The notes beneath the pieces are model-generated. The model searched no databases. It was not told the origin of the DNA and was given only the letters and a program-made list of their open reading frames with translations. From an uncultured Bacteroidia bacterium (lineage in GTDB: Bacteria; Bacteroidota; Bacteroidia; Bacteroidales; UBA932): a DNA stretch of 64,000 nt. Numbering within the stretch: the first letter of the stretch is position 1; each line of letters opens with the position of its first letter. The DNA is taken from contig CACZMF010000005.1 in NCBI GenBank assembly GCA_902782225.1, positions 124,001-188,000 on the forward strand, read 5' to 3'. The position numbers and the translations under genes are program-made. Below, in pieces: positions 36,935 to 45,441 of this stretch.

Positions 36935-38164
36935 CTACTTTACGTAGGTATAGTAGTGCACCGGCTTGATCTCGTATAATTCCATGCCCACCTTGGAGCC
37001 GCTGTAGAACGCCACGTAGTAGCGTCCGGCAGCATAGAACATGGATTCGGATTCCACGGCGAGATTGATTTTCAAGGTGGTGACGAACTTGCCCTTCCAG
37101 TCATAGACGACCAGCACATTGTCCGTCTTACTCTTGCTCATCGGGAAATAGACATAGCTGTCGTCGCTGCCCATACCCTGGGCGGTGTAGCCGGTCTTGT
37201 CGGTGCGGGTGGTATTCAGGGTGACCTTGAAGCCGGAATCCGTCACGTAGAAAGTGCTTCCTCCCTGGCTTATGGCGTAGCAGTCGCGGGAAGCGTTGTA
37301 GGTGATGGCTCCGCTGCCCACCGGAATGTGGATGTCGGGCAGCACCTCAAGGGTGGCGGCATCGATCGGGGTCAGAATCTGGCCCTGGCTCTGGCCGTGG
37401 GCCAGTATCAGCTGTTTCCGGCCTGCGTCGTAGGTCAAGTCGTTGCAGTGGCCTCCATTGAAAACTCTGGACTCAGCCACGAGGGTCTTGGTCTTGATGC
37501 GGTACTTATATACCTGCGCCTTGGTGTCGCCCGAATTCCTCAGCACGAAATAGAAGAATTCGCCGTCCGATGCGGCGCCCTGGGCCACATAGATGTCCTC
37601 CATGGGAGGGTGGGTGAGCACGAGGACCGGAGAGAGAGAGAAATCATAGCCCTGGCGTATGAGCCTTGCGATCATCTGCGGGTCGTCCATCAACTGCTGC
37701 ACCTTAAAGTCCTTTGGGACAGCGATTTTGCGGCCGTCGATGCAGCTGTTTTTTATTTCCTTGACAACGGCGCGGAGGGCAAAAGCCGCCCAGGTGACAT
37801 CGGAAGCGGCGATGACAAGCTTGCGGCCAACCACGCGGGCGCTGTAGCCGAAAGTGCCCTCCAGGTCTTTCTGGACCTCTGCGCTCTCGGGCCGCGAGCA
37901 CTGCCCCACGATGATTTCGAAGTCGGAAGGCGCCGACGAGTCGGACACCAGCGGAAGGCTGACGCCGGCCTTGTCTTTGAAGAAGGCATTTAAGCCCTCG
38001 GCATTGGTCTTCGAAGAGGAATAGACCAGGGAATATGACGACTTGCCATCTTCCGCGAGCAGCAGGGTGCCGTCGTCCGGAGCCGGCAGCGGGTCCTCCT
38101 TAGGGACACAGGAGAATGCAAGGCCGGCCAAACCAGCCAGAATCAATAATTTACGTATATTCAT
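36935..38164 (-). CDS. Exported lipoprotein with probable C-terminal beta-propeller
   Basis: 409 residues. Lipobox GLAFSC is followed by acidic VPKEDPLPAPDD, consistent with surface export. Residues about 40-180 (NAFFKDKAGVSLPLVSDS; DFEIIVGQC; VVGRKLVIAASDVTWAAFAL) resemble the alpha/beta N-terminal domain of some glycoside hydrolases. Residues about 190-409 contain repeated blades (VYKYRIKTKTLVAESRVF; GQILTPIDAATLEVLPDI; VLVVYDWKGKFVTTLKI), suggesting a propeller. Function unknown. It is the last gene of a three-gene minus-strand group with the DUF2207 and barrel genes. Confidence 0.65.
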   Translation of the reverse strand: MNIRKLLILAGLAGLAFSCVPKEDPLPAPDDGTLLLAEDGKSSYSLVYSSSKTNAEGLNAFFKDKAGVSLPLVSDSSAPSDFEIIVGQCSRPESAEVQKDLEGTFGYSARVVGRKLVIAASDVTWAAFALRAVVKEIKNSCIDGRKIAVPKDFKVQQLMDDPQMIARLIRQGYDFSLSPVLVLTHPPMEDIYVAQGAASDGEFFYFVLRNSGDTKAQVYKYRIKTKTLVAESRVFNGGHCNDLTYDAGRKQLILAHGQSQGQILTPIDAATLEVLPDIHIPVGSGAITYNASRDCYAISQGGSTFYVTDSGFKVTLNTTRTDKTGYTAQGMGSDDSYVYFPMSKSKTDNVLVVYDWKGKFVTTLKINLAVESESMFYAAGRYYVAFYSGSKVGMELYEIKPVHYYTYVK

Positions 38165-38179
38165 AGTTTACATCTGATC

Positions 38180-39898
38180 TTATCTGCTGCCGCCGCCGTG
38201 GCCGCCGCCGGAGAAGCCACCGCCTCCGCCGAAGGATGAATGACCGCCAAAACCGCCGCTCGAGCCGGAGCTTGACGAGCTTTCAGCCGATATCTTGGCC
38301 TCGCTTGCGACTTTCTCTATGGAATGGCCGATCGAGGACCAGGTGCTCAGGAATCCGCGCATCTGCTGGTCTCCCATTCCATAGGACTCGCTGAACATGG
38401 CATACTCGTTGGGATAAAGATCGGCAAGTCCCTTCTGCACCTTGTCGGCAATCCCGAACAGCTGGGCGAAGACAAGATACTCACCCCATAAGCTGACTTC
38501 GGGGGCGGAACGCTCGCCGGAAAGGGTGAAATCAGAAAGGAAGTTCTTGAACTGCAGCAACTTCACAGCCTGTGACCGCCCCTCTTCGTTTAGCTCCAAG
38601 GTGCCCTTTTTCACGGCATACGGCTGCAGGGCGGCCTTGCCTGCGTCCACAACGGTCTCCGGCCAGTTCAGCACCCTTGTGTAGTGCTCCTTCGACCATT
38701 TGTTGAATTCATCCGGCTCCAGAATCCTGTTTTCGCCCGCAGCTTCGAGTGCCATATTGAAAAGCGATTTCTCGCAGTTGTCGGCAAACTCAGGCGCTTC
38801 TGAAGGGAACTCCAGGCTTATAGAAGCCCCTCCGGTCCCGGAAACCGGCTTCACGATTCCGTCCCTGATCCACTTCAGGAAATATGCTCCCACGGCCCGT
38901 TCGGAATGGATTTCGGTGAGCATAAGCCGGCCGCCGCTGAACAGGAGGGCTGACGCTTTGGGGATACTGCCTTCAAACGGCGGCTCACGCTGCCATCCGG
39001 AGGGTTTCGAACTTCCGAAGGTCTTGGGAGACCAGACGCGGCCCACGATCCTGAGGGCCAAATCCCTGAGAAGCATAAATATGAAGGCGACTATGCCCAG
39101 GCCTATGACTCCGATGAACAGCAGCCCCAGGAATTGCCAAATCTTGTCCATAAAGTCCCCGGCGCCCTTGCCACTCTTGTAGTCGCTGCCCTTGAAAGCC
39201 TTCTTCTGCATCTTCTCGAACTTGATGTCCCGGCTCCTCTCGGGAGCGAAAACACCCTTTTCGAAGCGCATCATAGCTATCACGCTGTTCTCGGAGTAAA
39301 TGGGAAGGTCCGTTTCGAAATAAATGCTGCCATCCTCCTGCATCCTGGACTCGCCCGAGCATCCGAAAAACCAGAAGCGGGTGTTTTCCTTGTCCAAAGG
39401 CAACCCTGAGACCTTTTTGAAAATAATCGAAGCCTTCTCGACCGGGACGGGGAGTTCCGTGTTGATAAACATGAAGTTGAAGGCGTCGTAGTCTTTCAGG
39501 GAGGTGACGACTCCGCGCACGGAGAACTGGACTTTCCACACGTGGCGCCCGTAATCCCCCTGCCCCCAGCACAGTTCCACTCCCTTGCGGCCCTTGTCCA
39601 CTATGCCGCAGCGGCCGGCCTTCTCTTCCCTGCTGCGATCCACATCCCAGGAACGGCCGTCGTTTGCGAACTCCACACCGTTCTCGAACACACGCAGACC
39701 GGTCACATCGGCAGCATCGAGGTTCTCGACGGGCACATACCATTCCGTGCCCTTGACCACCGTCACATCCCAGAGTTGGGTTATGTAGAGGGTGCCGTCT
39801 TCCCCGAGTCCCACACCCACGTCGATGGAATGGATACTCTGGGCCCCAAGCCCCAGGGAAGCGAACAGAAGCGCCGCCAGGCAGAATAATTTACGCAT
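38180..39898 (-). CDS. DUF2207 family membrane protein with glycine/serine-rich tail
   Basis: 572 residues. After a signal peptide (LLFASLGLGAQS) an extracytoplasmic beta domain runs to about 240 (SIHSIDVGVGLGEDGTLYIT; WYVPVENLDAADVTGLRV). A single transmembrane segment lies near 255-280 (FLGLLFIGVIGLGIVAFIFM). A cytoplasmic helical domain follows, ending in the low-complexity SSGSSGGFGGHSSFGGGGG and a final GGSR. This order fits DUF2207, whose role is not known. The gene lies 11 bp after the barrel gene and 15 bp before the lipoprotein gene. Confidence 0.85.
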   Translation of the reverse strand: MRKLFCLAALLFASLGLGAQSIHSIDVGVGLGEDGTLYITQLWDVTVVKGTEWYVPVENLDAADVTGLRVFENGVEFANDGRSWDVDRSREEKAGRCGIVDKGRKGVELCWGQGDYGRHVWKVQFSVRGVVTSLKDYDAFNFMFINTELPVPVEKASIIFKKVSGLPLDKENTRFWFFGCSGESRMQEDGSIYFETDLPIYSENSVIAMMRFEKGVFAPERSRDIKFEKMQKKAFKGSDYKSGKGAGDFMDKIWQFLGLLFIGVIGLGIVAFIFMLLRDLALRIVGRVWSPKTFGSSKPSGWQREPPFEGSIPKASALLFSGGRLMLTEIHSERAVGAYFLKWIRDGIVKPVSGTGGASISLEFPSEAPEFADNCEKSLFNMALEAAGENRILEPDEFNKWSKEHYTRVLNWPETVVDAGKAALQPYAVKKGTLELNEEGRSQAVKLLQFKNFLSDFTLSGERSAPEVSLWGEYLVFAQLFGIADKVQKGLADLYPNEYAMFSESYGMGDQQMRGFLSTWSSIGHSIEKVASEAKISAESSSSSGSSGGFGGHSSFGGGGGFSGGGHGGGSR

Positions 39899-39909
39899 AA
39901 TCTAAACGG

Positions 39910-40524
39910 TCAGAACGACCAGCCTATCGAAAAATAATAGTACGGAGCTCCGGACGAAACAGCCGATATAGGATAGTGCAGGTCATGGAGATGGCCCGCC
40001 GTTATGCGCAGGTGGTCATAGATCTCGAGGCCCACACGCACGAAGACATCGGCGCTCCATATACGGGCCGGGTCACTGTACAGCTTGAGTTCAGCATCAT
40101 CCCACTTGAGCGGCGGCTCCACGTACTTGTAGAAAGCGGAGTGACGGTATTGGGCTCCCCCGCCGAGCCCGACGAAGAAGGCCAGGGGGCCGGAAGTCGC
40201 AAACTTGTATTCAGCCACGGCGTTGACACCGTGGTAGCGGGTTTTTATCGCATAGGTCGGCGTGGGATTGTCTGCATCTATCACAGGGGGCAGCCCTTTG
40301 TGGTCGGGCACGAAACTGTAGTTCAGGCCGGCGGAGAAGGACTTGGTGAACTGGTAGCGATACTCGCCGTACAGACAGACTGAATTGTTCTCCGTGGTGG
40401 GGAGGCTCCCTGCGAGTAGTTCAGCGGGCAGGGCGTATCCGAGCCCGGCCTCGAAATGGTGCTTGTTCTGGGCGGAAATGCCGAGGGGAAGCAGCACCAG
40501 GATAAAAAGAACCATCTTTTTCAT
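39910..40524 (-). CDS. Small outer-membrane beta-barrel protein
   Basis: 204 residues with a signal peptide (LFILVLLPLGISAQ). Amphipathic strands include HHFEAGLGYALPAEL, VCLYGEYRYQFTKSFSAGLN, NAVAEYKFA and FFVGLGGGAQYRHS, and the last strand ends PYYYFSIGWSF with a terminal phenylalanine, typical for outer-membrane insertion. Family not recognised further. ATG 40524 was chosen because it follows the -7 element at 40532-40539; upstream codons in the frame would precede the transcript start. First gene of the group with DUF2207 and the propeller lipoprotein. Confidence 0.75.
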   Translation of the reverse strand: MKKMVLFILVLLPLGISAQNKHHFEAGLGYALPAELLAGSLPTTENNSVCLYGEYRYQFTKSFSAGLNYSFVPDHKGLPPVIDADNPTPTYAIKTRYHGVNAVAEYKFATSGPLAFFVGLGGGAQYRHSAFYKYVEPPLKWDDAELKLYSDPARIWSADVFVRVGLEIYDHLRITAGHLHDLHYPISAVSSGAPYYYFSIGWSF

Positions 40525-40531
40525 ATCATGG

Positions 40532-40539
40532 CAAAGATA
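40532..40539 (-). promoter_or_regulatory. -7 element (TATCTTTG) for the small barrel gene
   Basis: Minus-strand TATCTTTG, exact TAnnTTTG, 7 bp before ATG 40524. A divergent near-match TATTTTTA at 40572-40579 may serve the plus-strand gene at 40602. Confidence 0.6.
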
Positions 40540-40601
40540 ACATTTAATATGCATTATTATCAAAAAAATTGTATTTTTACGGCATCAACAACAATTTGAT
40601 T

Positions 40602-41135
40602 ATGGGACTTTTCAAGACTCTTCTCAACTCGGTGGCAGGGAAAACCCTGGAGCAGGTCAAAGACGCCGTCACCAGTTTCGTGCAGAACCAGGCGCCCGGC
40701 ACAGCCAACGCCACACCGGCCCAGACGCCACCCCGCCAATATGCTCCCGCCCAGACAGTGGAAAGGTCGGCAGCGGAATGGAAGGCATATTTCCGGGAAA
40801 TAATCCAGTCCGAATGCATAGGCTACGGCATACGCGAAGAAGTGCCCGTGACCGACATCGCCGGCCCTGCGGCAGATGAGTTCAAGCTCTACAAGACCCG
40901 CCCGACACAGGTCTACCGTGCCGAATGGGGCAAGCCCTACAGTTTTGTGCTCTCCCAGGGAGGGATCCCCAGGGCAGTGGTGATGCTCGGCTCCGGCCAC
41001 AGCCACTACTCCAACGTGAAGTACCTGATTTCCAGGATGTACGCCAAAAAGGCCGGGCTCCCCTACATCAACTTCTACACCCAGATGCCCAACGAGCGCG
41101 GCTACGTGGTGGAAAGGATCAGGAAATTCCTTTAA
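40602..41135 (+). CDS. Conserved-looking hypothetical protein
   Basis: 177 residues, no signal peptide. The N-terminus is helical (LFKTLLNSVAGKTLEQVKDA), then a proline/alanine/glutamine-rich linker (about 33-55) and a compact C-terminal domain with PYSFVLSQGGIPRAVVMLGS, YLISRMYAKKAGLPYINFY and a final RGYVVERIRKFL. The order of strands and the ending recall restriction-endonuclease-like folds, but I see no certain catalytic set and make no functional claim. It lies just upstream of the reverse transcriptase and its leader on the same strand; whether they are linked is unclear. Confidence 0.65.
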   Translation: MGLFKTLLNSVAGKTLEQVKDAVTSFVQNQAPGTANATPAQTPPRQYAPAQTVERSAAEWKAYFREIIQSECIGYGIREEVPVTDIAGPAADEFKLYKTRPTQVYRAEWGKPYSFVLSQGGIPRAVVMLGSGHSHYSNVKYLISRMYAKKAGLPYINFYTQMPNERGYVVERIRKFL

Positions 41136-41144
41136 CGACTCTTC

Positions 41145-41280
41145 GGAAAAAGGGGATGCAAGTCTTCTTGCGCCTGCCCTGGATGCAGCCCGGGCCATAA
41201 TTGTGCCTTGCAGGCGGCCGGACCGGGTACACATCCCGTGAACGGCAATTTTGCCGATTCAAATTCTTTCCCCTTTTTCC
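41145..41280 (+). ncRNA. Candidate structured RNA in the leader of the reverse transcriptase gene
   Basis: A perfect 12-bp inverted repeat (GGAAAAAGGGGA at 41145-41156, TCCCCTTTTTCC at 41269-41280) encloses 112 bp with several hairpins: GCAAG/CTTGC at 41158-41171; GCCTGC/GCAGGC at 41172-41177 and 41210-41215; CGGG/CCCG at 41224-41238; CGGCAA/TTGCCG at 41243-41256. The layout recalls the a1/a2-closed RNA of retrons and lies 9 bp before the reverse transcriptase ATG. No retron branch-site signature could be assigned. It could also be an attenuator or ordinary leader. Confidence 0.4.
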
Positions 41281-41289
41281 TTTTTGCTT

Positions 41290-42495
41290 ATGGGCGGAAT
41301 CCTGGAACAGCTTGAGAGCCAGGCGGCGTGGGAAGATTTCCTTGCCCACCGCCTCGTGAAAGGGCGTTTCAACTGGCCCGCTTTCGAAAACGCCGACGCC
41401 TATGTGGCCGGAAGGGAGTATCTTCCTGCCGCCCGGGCATTTATAGACGGCAGCGGCCCCGGCATACCGGAGCGCAAACTCGTCAACAAGATGGGCACCG
41501 GCAAAAAGCGCACGGTCTACAGCTACGGGGAAGACGACACCCGCGTGCTCAAGCTGCTATCCCACCTGCTCTACCGCTACGACGGCTTCTTTTCGCCCAA
41601 CTGCTACTCTTTCCGGCGGGGGCTCAAGGCCAGCGACGCCATCTTTTCCATACTTAAGCTCCTGCACGGCAGGCGCATGTGGGCCTACAAGCTCGACATC
41701 CACGACTACTTCAACTCCATCTCCATACCAATCCTGCTCCCAATGCTCCGGGGGCTGCTTGCCGACGATCCCGGACTCTACGGCTTCTTCGAACGCATGC
41801 TCACCGACGGGCGGGCCCTGGCTGACGGAGAGACGGTGCGGTGCCGAAGGGGCGTGATGGCCGGCACCCCGACGGCCCCCTTCCTCGCCGACGTCTACCT
41901 GAGCGAAGTGGACCGCCACTTTGCCCTCGAAGGCGTGATCTACGCCCGCTACTCCGACGACATCATCCTCTTCGCCCCCGACAGGGAGACGCTGGAGTCA
42001 TATAAAGCGGAGCTGCTGGCTTTCCTGGAACGATATGAGCTTGAGCTAAACCCTTCGAAGGAAAGGATTTACGCTCCGGACGAGGCCTTCGAATTCCTTG
42101 GCTTCAGCTGCCGGGGCGGCGCCATCGACATTTCGCAGGCCACCCGCACCAAGATGAAGGGGAAGATACGCAGGGCGGCGAGGGCGCTGGAGCGCTGGCG
42201 CGTCCGCAACGCTCTGGAGCCGGAAGCCGCGATGAAGGGCCTGATCCGCATTTTCAACGACAAATTCTTCGAAGACGACGACCCCGGGGCGCTCACCTGG
42301 TCGAGATGGTTCTTCCCGGTGATCAACCGCACGGACGGGCTGCGGGAGATAGACAATTACCTCCAGCGCTACATCCGCTACCTGGGCACCGGCAGGCACA
42401 CGAAGGCGAACTACCGCGTGCGCTATTCCGCCCTGAAAGCCCTCGGCTACAGGAGCCTGGTCCACGAATACTACCTGCGCCGCCGCAAACAATAG
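41290..42495 (+). CDS. Standalone reverse transcriptase (RNA-directed DNA polymerase)
   Basis: 401 residues. Motif A aspartate is in YKLDIHDYFNSI (about 134-145). The next block, RRGVMAGTPTAPFLADVYL, is at about 187-204. The catalytic box is YSDD (221-224) in YARYSDDIILFA, followed by LNPSKERIYAPDEAFEFLGF and a basic thumb-like region (TKMKGKIRRAARALERW). No maturase, endonuclease or other domain is fused. The retron-specific NAxxH and VTG motifs and the SQ motif of diversity-generating elements are not seen, so it fits the heterogeneous group II-like/unknown-group RTs, several of which act in phage defence. ATG 41290 (MGGILEQLES) is preferred; upstream codons lie inside the inverted repeat. 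Confidence 0.88.
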   Translation: MGGILEQLESQAAWEDFLAHRLVKGRFNWPAFENADAYVAGREYLPAARAFIDGSGPGIPERKLVNKMGTGKKRTVYSYGEDDTRVLKLLSHLLYRYDGFFSPNCYSFRRGLKASDAIFSILKLLHGRRMWAYKLDIHDYFNSISIPILLPMLRGLLADDPGLYGFFERMLTDGRALADGETVRCRRGVMAGTPTAPFLADVYLSEVDRHFALEGVIYARYSDDIILFAPDRETLESYKAELLAFLERYELELNPSKERIYAPDEAFEFLGFSCRGGAIDISQATRTKMKGKIRRAARALERWRVRNALEPEAAMKGLIRIFNDKFFEDDDPGALTWSRWFFPVINRTDGLREIDNYLQRYIRYLGTGRHTKANYRVRYSALKALGYRSLVHEYYLRRRKQ

Positions 42496-42515
42496 GTTAT
42501 TCCGAATATTATTGC

Positions 42516-42523
42516 TACATTTG
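42516..42523 (+). promoter_or_regulatory. -7 element (TACATTTG) for the Omp85-like gene
   Basis: TACATTTG matches TAnnTTTG and lies 29 bp before the ATG at 42553, in the short gap after the RT gene. Confidence 0.6.
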
Positions 42524-42552
42524 CACACTTTATAAGCCTCAAATTAACTGAC

Positions 42553-43923
42553 ATGAAAAGACTAATACTCACGGCTCTTGCCGTATTTGCAGTTGGAGCG
42601 TCGCTCCAGGTTTCCGCGCAGGAAAAGGAAAAGGAGAAGGAAATGAAGACCGGCTGGTCCTTCGGTATCCTGCCCACCGCAACATATTCCGTCGACAACG
42701 GCTTCCAGGCCGGCGCCTTCGGTGACGTCTATTACTACGGCGACGGCAGCACCTACCCCGATCCCCTCCACAAAATCAGCTGGGAGGCTTCCTACTTCAC
42801 CCACAGCCAGCGTTCCCGTTTCTACCTTGCCTACGACTCCAAGTACCTCATCCCCGGAATGCGCCTCAATGCTTCCGCGACCTACGTGAACGATCCTCTC
42901 TACAGCTTCTGGGGCTACAACGGCGGCGCATCCCTTGCCAACCTTCCCCAGCCCTATGACACCTACTGGACCAACAAGACCACGGATATCAACTACTTCG
43001 GCATGAGCCGCCAGATGCTGCGAATCCTCGCCAACGTGCAGGGCCGCATCACCGACCACCTCAACTGGGCTGCCGGAGTCAATTTCTGGAACTGGACCCT
43101 CGGCGACATGCGCGACACCGGCTACCCGAAGGAAGGCTCCAAGGATAAATTCTACTACAACAAAGACAACACCCTCTACAGGGATTACCAGAAGCTCGGG
43201 CTCATCAAAGACAACGAGAAGAACGGCGGCACCGCCCTCGAGCTCAATGCCGGCCTCGTGTTCGACACCCGCGACATCGAAGCTGCTCCCAACAGGGGCA
43301 TCTGGGCAGAGGCCTACCTCAACGGCAACGTGATCAACCAGCGCTATCTCAAGGCCTGCGTCTATTTCCGCCACTACATCGACATCCCCATCCACATCCC
43401 TGCAGGCGATCCCGTCTTTGCATACCGCCTCGCCTGGCAGCAGACCATCGCAGGAGAGACCCCCCTGTATATGATCCAGAACAATCCCCTGCTCGTGCAG
43501 CGCAACATGATTTCCGAAGGCTTCGGTTCTTCCAACACCATCCGCGGTCTGCGTGAGAACAGGATACTCGCCGAAGGTTTCGCCTGGGCCAACACCGAAC
43601 TCCGTGTGAAGATCGTGAACTTCAAGCTCTTCAACCAGTTCTTCTACATTGCAGTCAATCCTTTCTTCGACGCAGGTATCATCACCAAGGCATACCGCGC
43701 AGCGGAACTCGAGAAGGCAAAGACCCTGACTGTCGACACCTATATGCCTCTGAGCCAGCTCTATGACTCTTCCAAGGTGGGCGATTTCGTCTACAGCGCA
43801 GGTGCAGGTCTCAAGATTGCGATGAACCAGAATTTCATCGTGTCCGTGGAACTTGCCAAGTGCTTCTACAAGCCCCTCGACGCAGGTCTCTGGCTGGGAA
43901 TCGGTATCAACTACCAGTTCTGA
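42553..43923 (+). CDS. Omp85/BamA-like outer-membrane barrel protein
   Basis: 456 residues with a signal peptide (LALAVFAVGASLQVSAQ by position; ends near VSAQE) and a charged EKEKEKEMK stretch. The rest is beta-barrel: SIRG-like loop NTIRGLRENRILAEG (about 320-335), LELNAGLVFDTRDIEAAPNR (D-T-R strand typical of surface-antigen barrels) and a terminal strand LWLGIGINYQF. No POTRA domains are visible, so it is a barrel-only relative. Role unknown; possibly lipid or protein insertion/export. It ends at a strong bidirectional terminator. Confidence 0.8.
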   Translation: MKRLILTALAVFAVGASLQVSAQEKEKEKEMKTGWSFGILPTATYSVDNGFQAGAFGDVYYYGDGSTYPDPLHKISWEASYFTHSQRSRFYLAYDSKYLIPGMRLNASATYVNDPLYSFWGYNGGASLANLPQPYDTYWTNKTTDINYFGMSRQMLRILANVQGRITDHLNWAAGVNFWNWTLGDMRDTGYPKEGSKDKFYYNKDNTLYRDYQKLGLIKDNEKNGGTALELNAGLVFDTRDIEAAPNRGIWAEAYLNGNVINQRYLKACVYFRHYIDIPIHIPAGDPVFAYRLAWQQTIAGETPLYMIQNNPLLVQRNMISEGFGSSNTIRGLRENRILAEGFAWANTELRVKIVNFKLFNQFFYIAVNPFFDAGIITKAYRAAELEKAKTLTVDTYMPLSQLYDSSKVGDFVYSAGAGLKIAMNQNFIVSVELAKCFYKPLDAGLWLGIGINYQF

Positions 43924-43946
43924 TCCCCGCAGCCTCTTGATTCAAT

Positions 43947-43977
43947 AAAATAGGCTGGCCGCTGGCCAGCCTATTTT
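43947..43977. terminator. Bidirectional Rho-independent terminator
   Basis: A 14-bp perfect stem (43947-43960 with 43964-43977, AAAATAGGCTGGCC and its complement) with loop GCT, flanked by A-runs on one side and T-runs on the other. It lies between the convergent Omp85-like and transporter genes. Confidence 0.93.
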
Positions 43978-43979
43978 CC

Positions 43980-45401
43980 TTAAATGACCTGCTGCTTGCG
44001 CTTCCAGTTCAGCACCGGGAGCAGGAAGGATATCACGGCTGCCGCGAGCCAGAACCAGCTCACGTAGGTGAAGTCGTGCACCTGGGCGCCGGCGGCGTTG
44101 GTGACGATGTTGTTGTCCAGCAGGAGGCCGGACACCACGTTCTGGAGACCTGCGGCGGCATAGGAAGCCATGCCCACGATGCCGAGGGCCGCTCCCGTGG
44201 CCTGGCGCGGCACCAGGTCGATGGCCATAAGCCCGCCGATGAACGCGATGAGCACTCCGATGGCGATTCCGAACAGCACCATTGCCAGGATGTTGAGCCA
44301 CTTTGCAGGTCCGCCGAAGAGGAAGATGGCCAGAGCTATAGCTTCGAGGATACCGGCCACGAATGCAGGGTACTTGCGGTCGCCCTTGAACACCACGTCG
44401 GAGAGCCATCCGCCGCACACGGTGCCTATGATACCGAAGATGGGGTTGATGCCTATGATTGCGGCAGCTCCGGCAAGGTCGTAGCCCTTGGTCTCCTGGA
44501 GGAATATCGTGCCCCATTCGTTGATGGCGTAGCGGCTCATATACATAAATGCGCTGGAAAGGGCCAGGATCCACACTCCGGGATTCTTGATCACGGCTTT
44601 CTGCATGCGCTTGGTCTCCGCACGCTGCGCCGCCCTTTCGTCGGCGGCATTTTTCAGCATTTCAGCGTGCTTGACATCATACTCCTCCTGGCTCATTTCG
44701 CCGGAAAGCACCTCGATCGGAGGGAGGCCCTTGCTGTCGGTGCTGTCGTGCAGCCACAGCAGGATGATCACTATTCCGAGCAGGCCTGCAAGGGCGGCTC
44801 CGAAGAAGCCCCACTTCCACCCGGCGGCGGCCACCAGGCTGCCCACGAAGATGAATGAAAGGCCTTCGCCGATATTATGCGAGGCGCTGAAGAATCCGTA
44901 GTAGGTGCCGCGGACCTTGAGCGGGAACCATCGGGTCAGGGATATGATTGCAGGCGGAGCGCCCATCGACTGCGCCCATCCGTTGATCGCCCAGAAAATG
45001 GCGAAGCAGATGAAGAGCGCCGCTGAAGGAAGCGCGCCGTTGAGGGCCGTCACGCCAAGGATTCCCATGATGAAGTTCATCGTCACGGAAACCACAAGGC
45101 CGGTGGCCATAAACCTCTTGATGTTCGAGCCGTCGGCAAGGAAACCGTTGACCAGCTTGCCTCCGGCATACGCCCAGTAGAGGCAGGCGCCGATCACGCC
45201 GAGCTGCGTGGCGGTCAGGAGTCCGGAATCGATCAGGGGCTGCTTCATCACGCCCATGGAGAGGCGGCACACGTAATACAACGCATATCCGATGGTTGCA
45301 GTGAGGAACGTCTGCATCCGCTGGCGCTTGTACGTGCTCTGCACCTTATCTGCGGGAACCTTGTTCGCCGCCGGCTGGCTCATCTTCAGAAAATCAAGCA
45401 T
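43980..45401 (-). CDS. GlpT/UhpT-like organophosphate:phosphate antiporter (MFS)
   Basis: 473 residues, 12 transmembrane segments. The N-terminal YALYYVCRLSMGVMKQPLI fits the organophosphate:Pi antiporter group (R in the first helix), and FWAINGWAQSMGAPPAIISL is the conserved loop of that subfamily. The second half holds YMSRYAINEWGTIFLQETKG with a further arginine. Members import glycerol-3-phosphate or sugar phosphates in exchange for phosphate. Exact substrate is uncertain. It is notable beside a locus of predicted surface phosphodiesterases that could release such substrates. Start ATG 45401; ATG 45383 is an alternative. Confidence 0.88.
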   Translation of the reverse strand: MLDFLKMSQPAANKVPADKVQSTYKRQRMQTFLTATIGYALYYVCRLSMGVMKQPLIDSGLLTATQLGVIGACLYWAYAGGKLVNGFLADGSNIKRFMATGLVVSVTMNFIMGILGVTALNGALPSAALFICFAIFWAINGWAQSMGAPPAIISLTRWFPLKVRGTYYGFFSASHNIGEGLSFIFVGSLVAAAGWKWGFFGAALAGLLGIVIILLWLHDSTDSKGLPPIEVLSGEMSQEEYDVKHAEMLKNAADERAAQRAETKRMQKAVIKNPGVWILALSSAFMYMSRYAINEWGTIFLQETKGYDLAGAAAIIGINPIFGIIGTVCGGWLSDVVFKGDRKYPAFVAGILEAIALAIFLFGGPAKWLNILAMVLFGIAIGVLIAFIGGLMAIDLVPRQATGAALGIVGMASYAAAGLQNVVSGLLLDNNIVTNAAGAQVHDFTYVSWFWLAAAVISFLLPVLNWKRKQQVI

Positions 45402-45430
45402 AGGGGTTCTATTAGTTACGTCTTAGAAAA

Positions 45431-45438
45431 CAAATATA
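45431..45438 (-). promoter_or_regulatory. -7 element (TATATTTG) for the antiporter gene
   Basis: Minus-strand TATATTTG, exact match, 29 bp before the ATG at 45401. It lies just after the stop of the DUF389 gene. Confidence 0.6.
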
Positions 45439-45441
45439 ATA

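Noticed and set aside
41290-42495. Diversity-generating retroelement
   Set aside because: The RT lacks the SQ motif, no Avd-like gene or template/variable repeat pair was seen, and no C-type lectin target is nearby.
41145-42495. Canonical retron
   Set aside because: The leader has a retron-like closing stem, but NAxxH and VTG motifs of retron RTs are not found and no branch-site G context could be assigned; kept only as a candidate RT-RNA pair.
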